Origin: Oncomelania hupensis
Taxonomy: Eukaryota > Mollusca > Gastropoda > Littorinimorpha > Pomatiopsidae
Direction: 5' to 3'
NCBI GenBank assembly: GCA_036898135.1
Contig: CM072513.1
Span: 38,884,768 to 38,948,767, forward strand
Length of the DNA: 64,000 bases
Translations under genes and position numbers: made by a program
Notes under the pieces: generated by a model
What the model was told of the DNA's origin: nothing
The model's database searches: none
The model's input: the letters and a program-made list of their open reading frames with translations, nothing else
Shown here: positions 44,131 through 55,330 of the stretch, one piece after another
How positions within the stretch are numbered: position 1 is the first letter of the stretch
Layout of the letters: each line of letters begins with the position of its first letter

Positions 44131-45260
44131 TTTAGTTAGGTTTTGCTATTAGTAACTTAACCACAGCACTCGCCCCAATGCAAACCCTGACATTGTGTGT
44201 CTTCATTGATCAGAAGCTAAGCTGGACTTTTCAGTTTGCTCATTTGGGTCAAGGGGGAAGGGGATCAGGGATACTTCTTGTGTTGAGTTTTAGTTCAAGA
44301 TGACCTCTAAGCATTTGTGAATACCCATAAGTGCTCAGGAGAATTTTTAGAGTTGCTCTTGTGACAGTTCCAGTGTTGGTTGTTTCAAAGATGGCTCTTT
44401 CACGACCTCTTAGTGTGGACCAGCACCTACTGCCCTTTTGTACGCCTCTTTCTTAATACTTGAAAGTTAGATCACGTCACAGAAGAATTATTTCTTGGTA
44501 TATGGTGTATAGTTTTAGTACATATTAGGCATTTTTATATCACTTGACATTTTTACATTTTTCTGTAGTATTTTATATTTTACATCACGTGAAGTAGAGT
44601 TATTTGTGTGAGTGACAGAAAAGGGTGTATATTTGTACTACAACAGAGTATTAGTTTTTCTGTAGCATTTGACTGTTTTTAAAATCATTTTTCTGTAGCA
44701 TTTTATACCTTACATGATGTGTTCGATTGTAGAGGTCATTGCATTTTTCTTTTTGCTGAAGTATTCATGTTGGGTAATAATTTGGCATAATGAATTTAGT
44801 CTTATCTATTAGAAATTGTTATGACTGTGCCATCACATATGAGCTGCAATCTTGTTTTCAAGTTTAAGCTATATAAAATTCATCTTTGGCAATACACATC
44901 AATTTGTTCATAACTCAACCACATTTTTGTATTTTAATTCCTATGATTAGTTTGTTAATATGAGCAAGAAACATGTTATTTGCTCATTGTGTGTTTGTTT
45001 TGTATGTGTATGGATGAGAGATAAAGAGAGAGAGAGAGGGAGAATGTAGAACAAGTGTTGTTTCATGATGCGTCTTTCAGTAACACAATCATGTATGATG
45101 ATCCAAACGTTTATCAAAATGAAATACTCAGTGGCAAATGTTATGTTTTATCAAGGTCAGTAAATAAAGTATGTGAGAATATTTACAGTATTGTTATTGA
45201 ATGGGTTTTACTAATACTTTCAAGTGAGTTCAGATGATACTACCAAATAGTGTTGTTTTT
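44131..45260. other. Intergenic stretch without recognisable gene
   Basis: AT-rich, with repeated TTTTTCTGTAG(T/C)ATTTTATA-like phrases at 44560-44710. No element assigned. Confidence 0.4.
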
Positions 45261-45264
45261 TTTG

Positions 45265-45760
45265 CATTACTAGAACCAACAAAAGAGAACATATTATCCG
45301 GCGTTATGCTTCCTGCACTGGCTCCCTGTTGCAAAGAGATTTGACTATATAATCCTCTCTATTTTGTATCAGCGTGTGAACAAAAATAGCTCCTGAATAT
45401 CTTGAAGAATTTATTAACATATATGCTCCTTCTCGTACTGTCATCAACATCACAGCTTGTATGTAGTGCCTGGTAAAAGAGAGAGGGTATTGAAAATAAG
45501 CGATTTGATGCCATGTTATTTAGAAAAGCTGGACCTACTATTAAATCTGCAACAGATGTCCACTAATTTCGCTGGAAGCTCAAGACCTATCTCTTTTGAC
45601 AACAGTAACTGGCACATTTTCCCATGCACCCTGAGCATGTCTCTGTGACATGGAGTTGTGCACCATACAAGTGGACATTGGATAAACTGTATTGAATTTG
45701 TTTAGGGTTTTTGTTTGCCATGAAAAGTTATTATAATATAATTTATAGATTTCTTGTATT
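45265..45760 (+). mobile_element. Decayed LINE C-terminal fragment
   Basis: Plus-strand pieces read LHWLPVAKRFDYI, APEYLEEFI (across a stop) and FRWKLKTYLF-like DNA, the end of a CR1/L2-type LINE, with stops and frameshifts. Confidence 0.6.
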
Positions 45761-46276
45761 GGGTAACATGTCCAGACTATAAGCAGTGTTCATTTTTGGA
45801 GTGTGCCGTGCACCTTTTGCTCTATTGGAACTTTTGAACCACCGCAAGGATTTTTCCATGTGCTATGCAGTTTCACTTGGAAATGTCAATGCACTTTAAA
45901 ATGAGTTTCAGACTGAAGTGTGTCAGTTGTCTCTTTGGCCCATACTAATCCCCTAGTGGCACATTGCTTTTCCATGCATGGGGCTTTATGACCCACAGAC
46001 TTTCTACCCAAAAATTAACACTGTATTAGCAGCTGCCATGTTTTCCTCTCAGACCCTGTGGCTTATGTATAGTCCAGTGCAGCTCGGTCCAGTTGTTCTG
46101 ACAATTTGCAAATAAACCTTCTCAATTGCGCTTTTGAGTTTATGAGATCACAGTCATCTGCAAGATCACAGTTGTCTAAAATGTTTGTATAAAAATAATA
46201 CTATTATAATAATATTGGATGCTACTCACACCTTATTCCTAAATCAGACCCAAAGCATGACGATCTGTAACCACCA
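45761..46276. other. Intergenic stretch without recognisable feature
   Basis: No coding or repeat family assigned. Confidence 0.4.
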
Positions 46277-46880
46277 TAACCCCCCGTGGGGGTGCCGGGG
46301 GGTTCAGAATAAATAGTATCTCCACCTTCTGGAAATTTAGTGCTTTAAATTCCCACTGACGCTTTCTTTCTCCTTTGTTCTTTCTCATTCCTACTCTGTT
46401 CTATCAATCTACTATACCATCTTCTTCGCTAGACCAGTCACCTACCTTTTTTCTTGAAAATTCTTCCGGGACAAAGCTCCTCATTTGTGTATGAGGTCTG
46501 TTGGATCAGCTTGGGAATATTGGACGCTTTCTGCCAAATGGTCACTGGAGTTTCCTATGACTATGATGTTATTATTTGGCAATGTAGGTATTTTATATGT
46601 ATGTGTTTTGTTGAGATTTTATAATGATGTTTGTATTCTATTTTGTTTTTGTAAACAGGGGTTCAATAAATTAGAGTATAACCTCATCGTCCCCTGCGTG
46701 GGATGTCTTTATTGTAAAGTGACCGGCTGGTGGAGTGCCTTCAGTGTTACCACTAGGGTTGTTTCGGCAGATCTTTTATGCGGATCAGGGGTGAGTCCTC
46801 TTTCAGCGAGGGTCTTGATTTTGATTTTGTGATCCTGATTTGTCTCTTTGCAGTCCGCTGGACCCTGTAAGCAATGAATA
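46277..46880 (+). repeat. Dispersed repeat family G, copy 2
   Basis: CCCCCCGTGGGGGTGCCGGG start, shared middle (TGAGGTCTGTTGGATCAGCT), and CAGTCCGCTGGACCC end. Alignable with 39478-40040 over its length. Confidence 0.8.
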
Positions 46881-47700
46881 ACTTAGTAAGTAACCACCAT
46901 ACACTCGTACATTCGCTCTCTCATAGTTTATATATACATATCTCACTTGCATCAGATAACAATGGTTTCACTGACCAAGAGCAAGATGAAAAATTGAAAA
47001 AGACACAAAACAGTTGGTTTTTTATGCACTTGAAGGAGTGTACCTCTCTCCGGAGTTAATTTAATTTTGTTCTTCGTTTTGTACTTGTAGATGTTTTTCC
47101 ATTTTATTCTGTTGTTCTTTTGATATAACAGGCAATTTATAGTCAAATGTGGGGTTTTGTTGGAGAGGTGGGAGGGGGTCCTCACATTTGTATTCAATTT
47201 TCAAAATGTATTAAGTTGTTATCTTTGTCTTTCAAATCAAACTTGCAGCAAACCACTGGTGTAGAGAAGTGTATAATACACTTGCTTGATGTTCCAAAAA
47301 ATGTGTTTAATTAAAGGTGATTGGGAACTAACGATTGTAAGATGTAATTGTTTCTTTTGAAATTACTGTTTATTGTTGCAAATTATTAATGGAGGTTGCC
47401 TTGCTCAAAATGTAGAAGTATTATGTAAAGATACTTATTTTAATGTCTCATGGTTTCCATAGTTTGTGACTGCAACCTCTCTCTCTCTCTTGCTTGTGTA
47501 TGTGTGTGGTTGTGGTGGAGGGGGTGGGGAGAGTGGGAGTAGGAAAGGGGTATTGGAGGGAGGTGGGAGGAGGGAGTATATTTATTTCGGTACCTTAATT
47601 TTCTTAGTAATTTTTTTAATTCTTACCATTGTTAAGGTTTGTGTTAGTTTGCAATCAATTTTATGTTAATTATTTTGTTTGTTCTGAATTTTTCTTTTTC
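46881..47700. other. Intergenic stretch without recognisable gene
   Basis: A short G-rich tract lies at 47510-47575. Open frames are short and unsupported. Confidence 0.4.
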
Positions 47701-47724
47701 TTTTTTTTTTCTTTACAATTTTAT

Positions 47725-48120
47725 TAAGGACTAGCTGTAAGACAGGTCCTTAGGACCTAATGCTATTATCCTATTAAAGGTTTCGACTTCGACTTCTCTT
47801 TCTCTCTCTCTCTATCTCTACAAAATTTAATTTCACCCAGTGCTTACTCTTTTAGCCATGTAAAATAAAATTGTTATTGTTATTATTAGCATTAATGTTA
47901 TTATTATTATTATTTATTATAAGGGTGAAGGGGGAGGAGGTTGGTTGCCTAAAATTATTTGAAGATAATGATGAAGATGTTGGTGTGATTGTGTGTGCAT
48001 GTGTGTGAGTGCATGTGTGCGTGTGAATTTTATGATTTCCAAGTTAAAGTTGACACTTTTTTTTAATTAGGAATAAAGATTTTAGACTACTGACACAGTC
48101 TAATCTTCCAATCTCCCTTA
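47725..48120 (+). repeat. LINE 3' tail, CA-rich block and palindromic module, copy 2
   Basis: Sequence ending CTATTAAAGGTTTCGACTTC looks like a LINE 3' end. After an ATT tract, the block 47929-48052 is the inverse of 771-900. The palindromic module at 48069-48119 follows. Confidence 0.55.
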
Positions 48121-48459
48121 AACAAATCATCATAGTAAAGAACCTTTAGTCACCCATAGTTTCCTTGTAAAAGGAGAAGAACCACCATGGTGCTTTGCAT
48201 GTGACAAATCCTTTTCCGTTCGCCATTTTATGTGTGAATGTGAAGATATTTTGGTTCAATACCTTTTAATGAGATTTTTAAAGTATGCAATAGTCAACAC
48301 CTGTTCCAAATTTTTACATAATGTTGGTTTGTTTTATCACATATAAATCATATTGTCTTGTTTTGTATTCTTGGTTGGATTTTATTGTTAAGACTGATTT
48401 TAGTTACATTTTAAATCATATTTAAATGTTACCAATTTAGTCTGATTTTACTTAATTTT

Positions 48460-48600
48460 GTGTGGTCCTGATTCGGCTCTTGGCAGTCCGCTGGACCCTA
48501 TAAACACTGAATATCTATCTTAATTTTAACATGATGTTTTATTCATGTCCCCTGCATGCGAAAGTGTCCGGGGACTCAAATTTAGTAAACGAACGAACAT
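48460..48600 (+). repeat. Family G tail and GTCCCC/GGGGAC hairpin end
   Basis: GGCAGTCCGCTGGACCCTAT matches the end of family G. It is followed by GTCCCCTGCATGCG and TGTCCGGGGAC, a short hairpin also seen near 18405 and 53505. Confidence 0.6.
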
Positions 48601-49395
48601 GGTGGTGATGATGATGATGATTGAGGAGGAGGCCAAAACAAGGATTTTCATTACATGCATTTTAGATTTTTAAGTTTTGTATAAGTTTTGAACATTCTTC
48701 ATAGTTCCCAGGAAAACAATAAAAATAAAGGTTTACTACATCAAAAATAAAAAATTCTCTATAGCCTACACGTAAGCCTATTTCGCTAAATGTTTAATCA
48801 GGAGTTACAAGTCAACTGATGTATATAAAATCCATTATCACAAACATTGTAAAAAGCACAGAGAAAAATTACCGAATTTTTTTTTTGGTTCAGTTATCGG
48901 TTACTGTCATGCTCATTAATGAGAAAGAGGAAGAATTAGTCAAAGAAGTATATTTTTCATATTGATTAATTCCGCGACTGGCAGTAATCAGAACCATATA
49001 TATACCACTGACTGGTCCATTAACCAACTACAATGGATCTGCGTTAAGCAAAAAGAAAGTGGATCCTCGATAGCATAGCACCAGTAGCGTACAGCCCATG
49101 TAGATCTAGATAAAAGGGTGGGATCAGACTTTGAGCGTCTTTAGCGAAACGAAACGGCCGCTCAAACGGTTTATTTCCAAACCACGCCACAACGAGACTA
49201 TGATTCCTTCATTTACATTGAAAAATACAGTCCTGTAACTGGAAAGACAATGATATAGGCCTATGTCATTAAATGTGGAAATTTCACCTATCATAGGCCT
49301 TGTTTTGTTGGAAGGGAATATTATGTTTTTATGCTGATTGAGAAAAAAAACATTTTGAGCGGCCGATTCGTTTCACGAAAGACGCAGTCTTAGTT
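48601..49395. other. Intergenic stretch without recognisable gene
   Basis: A pair of inverted words (AAACGAAACGGCCGCTCAAA near 49145 and GAGCGGCCGATTCGTTTCAC near 49358) suggests a decayed inverted-repeat element between about 49130 and 49390. Confidence 0.4.
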
Positions 49396-51292
49396 ATCCT
49401 ATCCTATCCTATTCCGCAACTCAGAGGTCATAGGGGCACCACAGATGATCGTTTAACCAGCGTACTCCATCTTTCCCTGTCCTCAGCAAACCTGATTGTT
49501 TCACTCAGTGTCAAACCAGTCCATTCTTGAATGTTGTCCTCCCACCTCTTTTTCGGTCTCCCTCTTTTTCTACCTCCTTGCACTGTGCCCGTGCAGGATG
49601 GTCTTTGCAAGACCTGATGATTTGGTGACGTGGCCATACCATCGGAGTTTCCATTTTTTCACCACTGTGAGCAGGTCATCATGTTGTCCAATGGCTTTTG
49701 TGATGGTCTGTCGGACTTCATCGTTGGTGATGTGCTGGGTATAGGAAATGCCCAGAAGTCTTCTATAGCGCCTCATCTCCATGCTTTGTATTCTTCGTTG
49801 TAGATCTGCTGTTAGTCTTCATGTTTCACAAGCGTATATGAAGATGAAGATGACAAGGGAGTGCAGCAGTCTTACCTTGGAATGTAGGCTGATGGTCCTG
49901 TCTTTCCAAATGGGCTTCAACCTCGCCAGGGCAGCAGTTCTTCGTGCAATCCTGGAGAGGACTTCCGGTTGGGACCCATTGTCTGATACAATGGCTCCTA
50001 AATATTTGAAACTATGCACTGTATTGAGGGATTGGCCTTGGACTTTGATGTCAGTGTTGATGCCATTGGTGTAGTTGGTCATCATTGTGGTCTTCTCTGT
50101 ACTTATTTCCATTCCATGGGCTCTGCACGTGGTGTCAAACCTCTGTACCAGCTGTTCAAGTTCTTGTTCCTCTCCAGCCAATCCATCAATGTCATCCGCA
50201 AAATGCTGACTGTGCTTTCGTGATCTGCAAGGGCATCTGACACGATGCGCTCTATGAAAATATTGAAGAGTGTTGGAGGGAGTAGGCATCCCTGACGCAC
50301 ACTGATTGTTGTTCTGAACCAGTTTCCGATGGCGCTGTTGTGGAGGACTGCACTGGTAGCCTTGTCGTACAGGCTTTTGATGACTTCAATAATTTTAGGG
50401 CTGAACTTGTACACTCTCATGGTTGCCCACAGAGCTGCATGGCAGACTTGGTCAAACGCCTTTTTGAATTCTACGAACACATGATATAGATGTTGTTGGT
50501 GTATGTATTCTTGCAGATTTTTCTGAGGTTGGAAATCTGTTCAGTAGTACTTCGCCTTGCCCTGAATCTTGCTTTTCTTCAGCTATGATTTGTTCAGCTT
50601 GGGGTTTCAACCTGTTAAGTATTATTTTTAGGAGGACCTTGCTGGGATGGCTGATGAGGCTGATGGTGCGGTAATTTTCACATTCCTGAAGGTTACCTTT
50701 TCTGGGAATAGTGATGACAAGCAACTGGGTCCATGGTGTAGACCACTCCCCACTCTACCAGATCTTGTTACAGATAATGGTGAGTGCGTCAATCATCGCG
50801 TCTCCTCCTGCTTGAAGCAGTTCCTCGGGTATATTGTCCACTCCCGCTGACTTTCCCTTCTTCCACTTCTTCACTGCTGCCTCAATCTTCTCGGAGAATT
50901 GGGAGGATTTCTTCTTCTTCTCTGTTCTCAGGACATGCTAGAACTGATGGGTCTCCATTTGGTGTGTGGTTGTAAAGGTCAGAGCAGTACTCTGTCCATC
51001 TGTCCAAGACTTCCTGTTCTTCTTTAAGGCATATGCCAGACTTGCTTTTGATCGTGGAGACCTTGGGCTGTTTAACACTTGTCAGCCGCTTCACAGTCTG
51101 GTAGGCATTCTTGCTGTTGCTCTTGTTCAGACTGTTCTCTATTTCCTGGTATTGATCTTAATTCCAGTTCTCCTTTGCTGTGCGCATGCGGATGTCATTG
51201 TTGATTTTCGGTAGGCATCAGCTCCCTGTGAGGTGTTCTTTTTCTTTTTCATCTTTCTTCGTTTATCACACAGGTCCAAAAGTTCAGGTGTG

Positions 51293-51474
51293 ATCCACAT
51301 AGCGACTCAACCAAAGCTTTTTAGATTTTGAGGTTAGGTCAGTCAGGCCAGCTATAAATAGCTTCGCTGATGCTTCCTTTCCTTTCCTTTCACTGGAATG
51401 GAGGGTGCAGGCAAGCTATAAATAGCCCGCAGCAAGCAAAATGTGGAAGCACAAAACAGTGCTGCTCACATAGG
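51293..51474 (+). repeat. Twin-TATA repeat, copy 3, inside the LINE
   Basis: GCGACTCAACCAAAGCTTTT, GCTATAAATAGC twice, and GTGCTGCTCACATAG. The LINE sequence is interrupted here relative to the copy at 15132-17325 (near 17075), proving insertion. Confidence 0.85.
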
Positions 51475-51813
51475 TTTGGCCGGTGCTTTCCAAGGATCTC
51501 CGTGGTGGCATCTGTCACAGCTGAGATGAAGGTGGTGTTCATGGTGTTGACATCTACTTCACCAGCTCCCAAAATGAGCAGTGGTGCAAATTTCCCTGCA
51601 ATTGTGGCCTAAAATATTTCTGCCACCTCCGGGTCTTGCAGTTTGTCCAGGTCGAACTTCAGTCTAGTGCACTTTGCTGTGTTTACTCTCTTCAAGTAGA
51701 GCCAGAAAGGCATCATCACAAGATCGTGTTCACTTCGGATGTCTGCTCCTGGAAAAGGGCGTGTCCTGCCAATGTTGATACTTGATCTGAAGCGTTTCTT
51801 GACCATGATGTAG

Positions 51814-52004
51814 CGTGGGGCCGGGTAGCTCAGTTGGTAGAGCATCTTACTAGTAACCGAAAGGTACCTGGTTCGAATCCCGGATTGGCCAAAGTGTGAC
51901 CATATTATTTTCCCTTTACCCTCATCTGGTTCGCTGGTGTCAGAATAATGTGACCAGTAGTCGCCTATACGCTTCGGTGTCGTGTGACTATAATTTACAG
52001 TTAC
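51814..52004 (+). mobile_element. tRNA-Thr-like SINE, copy 1, inside the LINE
   Basis: The head GGGTAGCTCAGTTGGTAGAG and B box GGTTCGAATCCC; the would-be anticodon loop is CTAGTAA (AGT). Imperfect 9-bp duplications ATGATGTAG (51805-51813) and ATGGTGTAG (52005-52013) flank it. Stem pairing is degraded, so it is not a working tRNA gene. Confidence 0.85.
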
Positions 52005-52319
52005 ATGGTGTAGTTGATCTGGTTGTGATGCTCCCCACCAGGACTGTGCCAATTCCATCGTCTGAATTTTTTGTGGAGACCAAGCGTGTTTGCCAGTATC
52101 AGATTGTTGTATCTGCATGGCAAACTCTAAGAGTCTCAGACCTCTGTCATTTATCTCGTTGTTGCAGTGTGGTCCACATGTGTCTCCCCAGTTGTGGTGC
52201 GCATCTTGGCCTACCTTGGCATTCCAGTCACCTTCCACTATGACTATGTCCTTCTTCGGCACTTGGTCAAGAACAGCCTGTAGATTTTCATAGAAATCCT
52301 CCACTTCGTTGTCGTCATC

Positions 52320-53080
52320 AAGTCAAGTCAAGTCAAGTCAATGCATTCTTTATTTCTCAGAAAGAAAAATGTGGATTGTTGCTTTGCAAGACAAGACATG
52401 ATTTCATAGTGGCAATAAACACAGTGACAGCAATGGAATAGCAACATAACATTGAGGGGAAAAAACACACACACACCCACACCCACCAATATAATATTCA
52501 GCTCTTCGTTTTAACAGACATACCAGATACACAACATTTGTACCCTCGCGTGCATATACATGTAATCACACACACCCGCCCGCCCGCCCACGCACGCACA
52601 CACACACACACACACACACACCCACACAATATTACATAGGTTACATTACATGAAGGATCCATTACAACAAATAAGTTCATAGCAGGTGGAAAAGGTTACG
52701 CGAATGAGCACTCTCGGAAGGGGTAACTTGGTAAGTGGTGGAAATGGATCGGTGATAGCAAAACAGTGCGGGGAAGGGGATGGGTTTAATATATACAGAC
52801 AATAGTCTACCTGGGGTGATTCTGTCCTAACGCTGTACTCGGCGCCGCCCGACTAACGCATTAAAGCATTTGACTGCGTTAAGAACAAAGCTGTTCCTGA
52901 GTTTGACTTTGTTGCATTTGGGTACTCTGTACCTGCACTGCGATGGCAAGATCTCAAACTCACTGTTCAGAGGGTGCGAAGTGTCCGCCAAGACCCCACG
53001 CGCTCTGCGAAGGAGAGCTTTTTCACAAAGATCGGGCAGAGTGGGGATGGGGAGTCCTATGACATAGTCTGTGTTACACT
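52320..53080 (-). mobile_element. Rex1-like LINE 3' fragment with (TTGAC)n tail
   Basis: Minus strand: ALLRRARGVLADTSHPLNSE, FEILPSQCRYRVPKCNKVK and LRNSFVLNAVKCFNAL, the end of a Rex1/CR1-type protein, then an AATAAA-containing UTR and a TTGAC-repeat tail at 52320-52341. It includes a CA-rich tract at 52565-52625. It was inserted in the RTE-like LINE. Confidence 0.75.
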
Positions 53081-53282
53081 GTTTGTTGTTTTATCAATAG
53101 TTGATTCAGCCCCGATGCTTGAATCCTCATAAGCGTAACTGAGATTCGTTTATCCACGCAACCTGTTCACTCAGCAAGAAGGCAGGAGTCGTATGAAGTT
53201 TTCCAACTTTATTCAGCGTACATCAACAACTGCAAACAATCGCTCAATCGCTTTTTCCACTTTCTCTTTTTGTTTGTTTGTA

Positions 53283-53466
53283 GATTATAGTCACACGACA
53301 CTTTCGCATATAGGTGACTACTGGAACGATTTATACTGACACCAGCGGGCCAGTTGTTGGTAAAGGGGAAAATAATATGATCACACGTTGACCAATACGG
53401 GATTCGAACCAGCGACCTTTCGGTTACTAGCAAGACGCTCTTACCAACTGAGCTACCCAACCCCAC
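53283..53466 (-). mobile_element. tRNA-Thr-like SINE, copy 2
   Basis: The reverse complement has GGGTAGCTCAGTTGGTAAGA, the same CTAGTAACCGAAAGGT loop region, GGTTCGAATCCC and the body found at 51814-52004. Confidence 0.85.
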
Positions 53467-53489
53467 CTTTCTCTCTCTCTCTCTTTTTT

Positions 53490-53720
53490 TTTTTTATAAT
53501 AAATTTACGTCCCCGGACACATTAAGCGTATAGGGGACGGGTAAACCACCACTTTTTTCTCCATTTTTTTTTTTTTTTTTTTTTGAGTAAATTTACGGTT
53601 CCGGACACGGGTGAACCACCACTCAAAAAACGACTTTTTTCTCTTTTGAAACAGTGCGGCACTTATGAAACAGTGCGGCACTTATGAAACAGTGCGGCAC
53701 TTATATAGTCTCTCTATATA
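53490..53720. repeat. GTCCCC/GGGGAC hairpin copies and a 19-bp triple repeat
   Basis: A hairpin end (GTCCCCGGACACATTAAGCG then GGGGAC) at 53510-53537 and a partial copy at 53590-53615. Three units of GAAACAGTGCGGCACTTAT lie at about 53648-53704. Confidence 0.7.
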
Positions 53721-54814
53721 CTCTAGAGAAAGTTCGAACATTTCAGCGTGACGCAGTTACAGCCAATCAGAATAAAAACCGTCACCGGAACTATGCACCG
53801 TCTTACGTCTTATAACTTTATATAGGTTAGAAAAATCTCTTAGCTACTAGTAGATTTATCTAGATGCTTCGATCGATAGTAAACAAGCAATTCTAGAAAA
53901 TTCTCCAATAATATCGACCAAATAAAATTAATTATCAACATTATACCAAGCTTCTTCTAACAACAATGCAAAATCAAATCAAAGGTAAATACACTTGTTT
54001 TTGCATGCTTTGCAAATCAAAACGATCGGATCTATCGTGCGCGTCTGAAACGTAACAGTCTGATGTTGGGGCATAGGCCTCGATGATGGTGATGTTGAAA
54101 GGGGCTGCTCTCAGACGGATGGTAATGAGTCTACCTTGGCGGCAAACCGGCCATGACAGTGGCTAGAATGTTCTTGTTGACCAAGAATCCAACGCCGCGC
54201 TCGTGCCTGTCATCTCTACTGCTGAAATAAAGCGTGTGGCCTTTGTCGGTCGTTGTTTCACCTATGCCTTAATTCCAGCGCAGTTCGCTGATCCCTAAAA
54301 CGTTCCATCGATAGTGGTCCAGCTCGCGGGCCAGTTCTTCTAATTTTCCCTCCGTATTTAGGGTCCTGACATTCCAGGTTCCTATGACGATGTTGTTTCT
54401 GGTGCGGATCTTGCTAAGTTGTCCATCAGTAGCACACTTATCACCTCCGTCCTGGTGGCCAACGGAAGGCGCGGTCCTTGGTGACCCGGGCGACGACCGA
54501 TCCGGTATGGAGTAAATGGTTTTATTCATCATGCAGTGTGTCTTGGGCAAGAAAGATCTGGCAGGGCCCAATCCTCTCCAGGCTGTTGGCCACAGCCGAT
54601 TCCCACGAACACAGTGTGGCTCGCCTGGGCCCCGAGCACGTGGTCGTTGAACCTGTAGTAACATGAGGTCCTGGCCGATGACTTCTGTGTAGAAGACTTC
54701 CGCCCCGTGATGCCGTGCTGACATCACCCCTGTTTGTCGCCTCTTACGACACGCCGGGAAACGTTGTGTCTATTCTATCTAATTTGTGCCCGAACCCACA
54801 GGGCAATGTCTTAG

Positions 54815-55330
54815 TTATACATTGTTTATAAAGTCCAAGGGACTGCAAAGAGCCGAATCAAGACCACAACATGGTTGAAAGAAGGCTCACCCCTGATCTC
54901 ACAGGCGCTTGTATCTGGACACGCGAGCGCCTATGCCTGTGACGCGTCTCCCTTTGGTTATCGCGTCACAGGCATAGGCGCCCGCGTGTCCTGATACAAG
55001 CGCCTGTGCCTGATCTGTATAAAAGATCTGCTGAAACAATCCTAATAGTAACACCGAAGGCATTATACCAACCGGTCACTTTACAATAAAGGCATCCCAT
55101 GCAGGGGACGCTGAAGCTGTACTCTAATTTATAGAATCCCCGTTTTTAAAAAAAAAAAAAAGAATATAAAAATCGTTATAACATATTAACAAAACGCATA
55201 CATATAAAATTCCTACATTGCTAGGTAATAAAACCCTAGTGATCATTTGGCAGACACCGTCCAATATACCCAGGCTGACCCAACAGACATCATACACAAA
55301 TGAGGAGTTTTGGGAGAGTTTTAAAGGAAA
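54815..55330 (-). repeat. Dispersed repeat family G, copy 3
   Basis: The reverse complement of 46280-46880: GGTCACTTTACAATAAAGGC, CAACAGACATCATACACAAA and others. It is split by the palindromic element at 54900-55008. Confidence 0.75.
54900..55008. mobile_element. 109-bp near-perfect palindromic MITE with 8-bp target duplication
   Basis: The arms 54900-54946 and 54962-55008 pair at 45 of 47 positions around a 15-base loop. The ends are CACAGGCGCTTG and CAAGCGCCTGTG. CCTGATCT occurs exactly at 54892-54899 and 55009-55016. The empty site is visible in the family G copy at 46780. The 8-bp duplication fits hAT-type mobilisation. Confidence 0.92.

Larger units (their letters stand above)
49396..54760 (-). 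mobile_element. RTE-like LINE, near full length, with three nested insertions
   Basis: On the minus strand: endonuclease start (IGTWNVRTLNTEGKLEELAR, WNVLGISELRW at 54269-54727), endonuclease middle (VIVEGDWNAKVGQ at 52304 downward), reverse transcriptase (IPRKGNLQECENYRTISLIS, KKAFDQV, SVRQGCLLPPTLF) and the C-terminal WYGHVTKSSGLAKT with a GGATA tail. Insertions: 52320-54055, a SINE at 51814-52004 and a twin-TATA repeat at 51293-51474. Many frame breaks make it inactive. Confidence 0.88.

Noticed and set aside
51820..51900. Functional tRNA-Thr gene
   Set aside because: The A and B boxes are good but the anticodon stem does not pair, a SINE body follows, and a second copy exists at 53283-53466.
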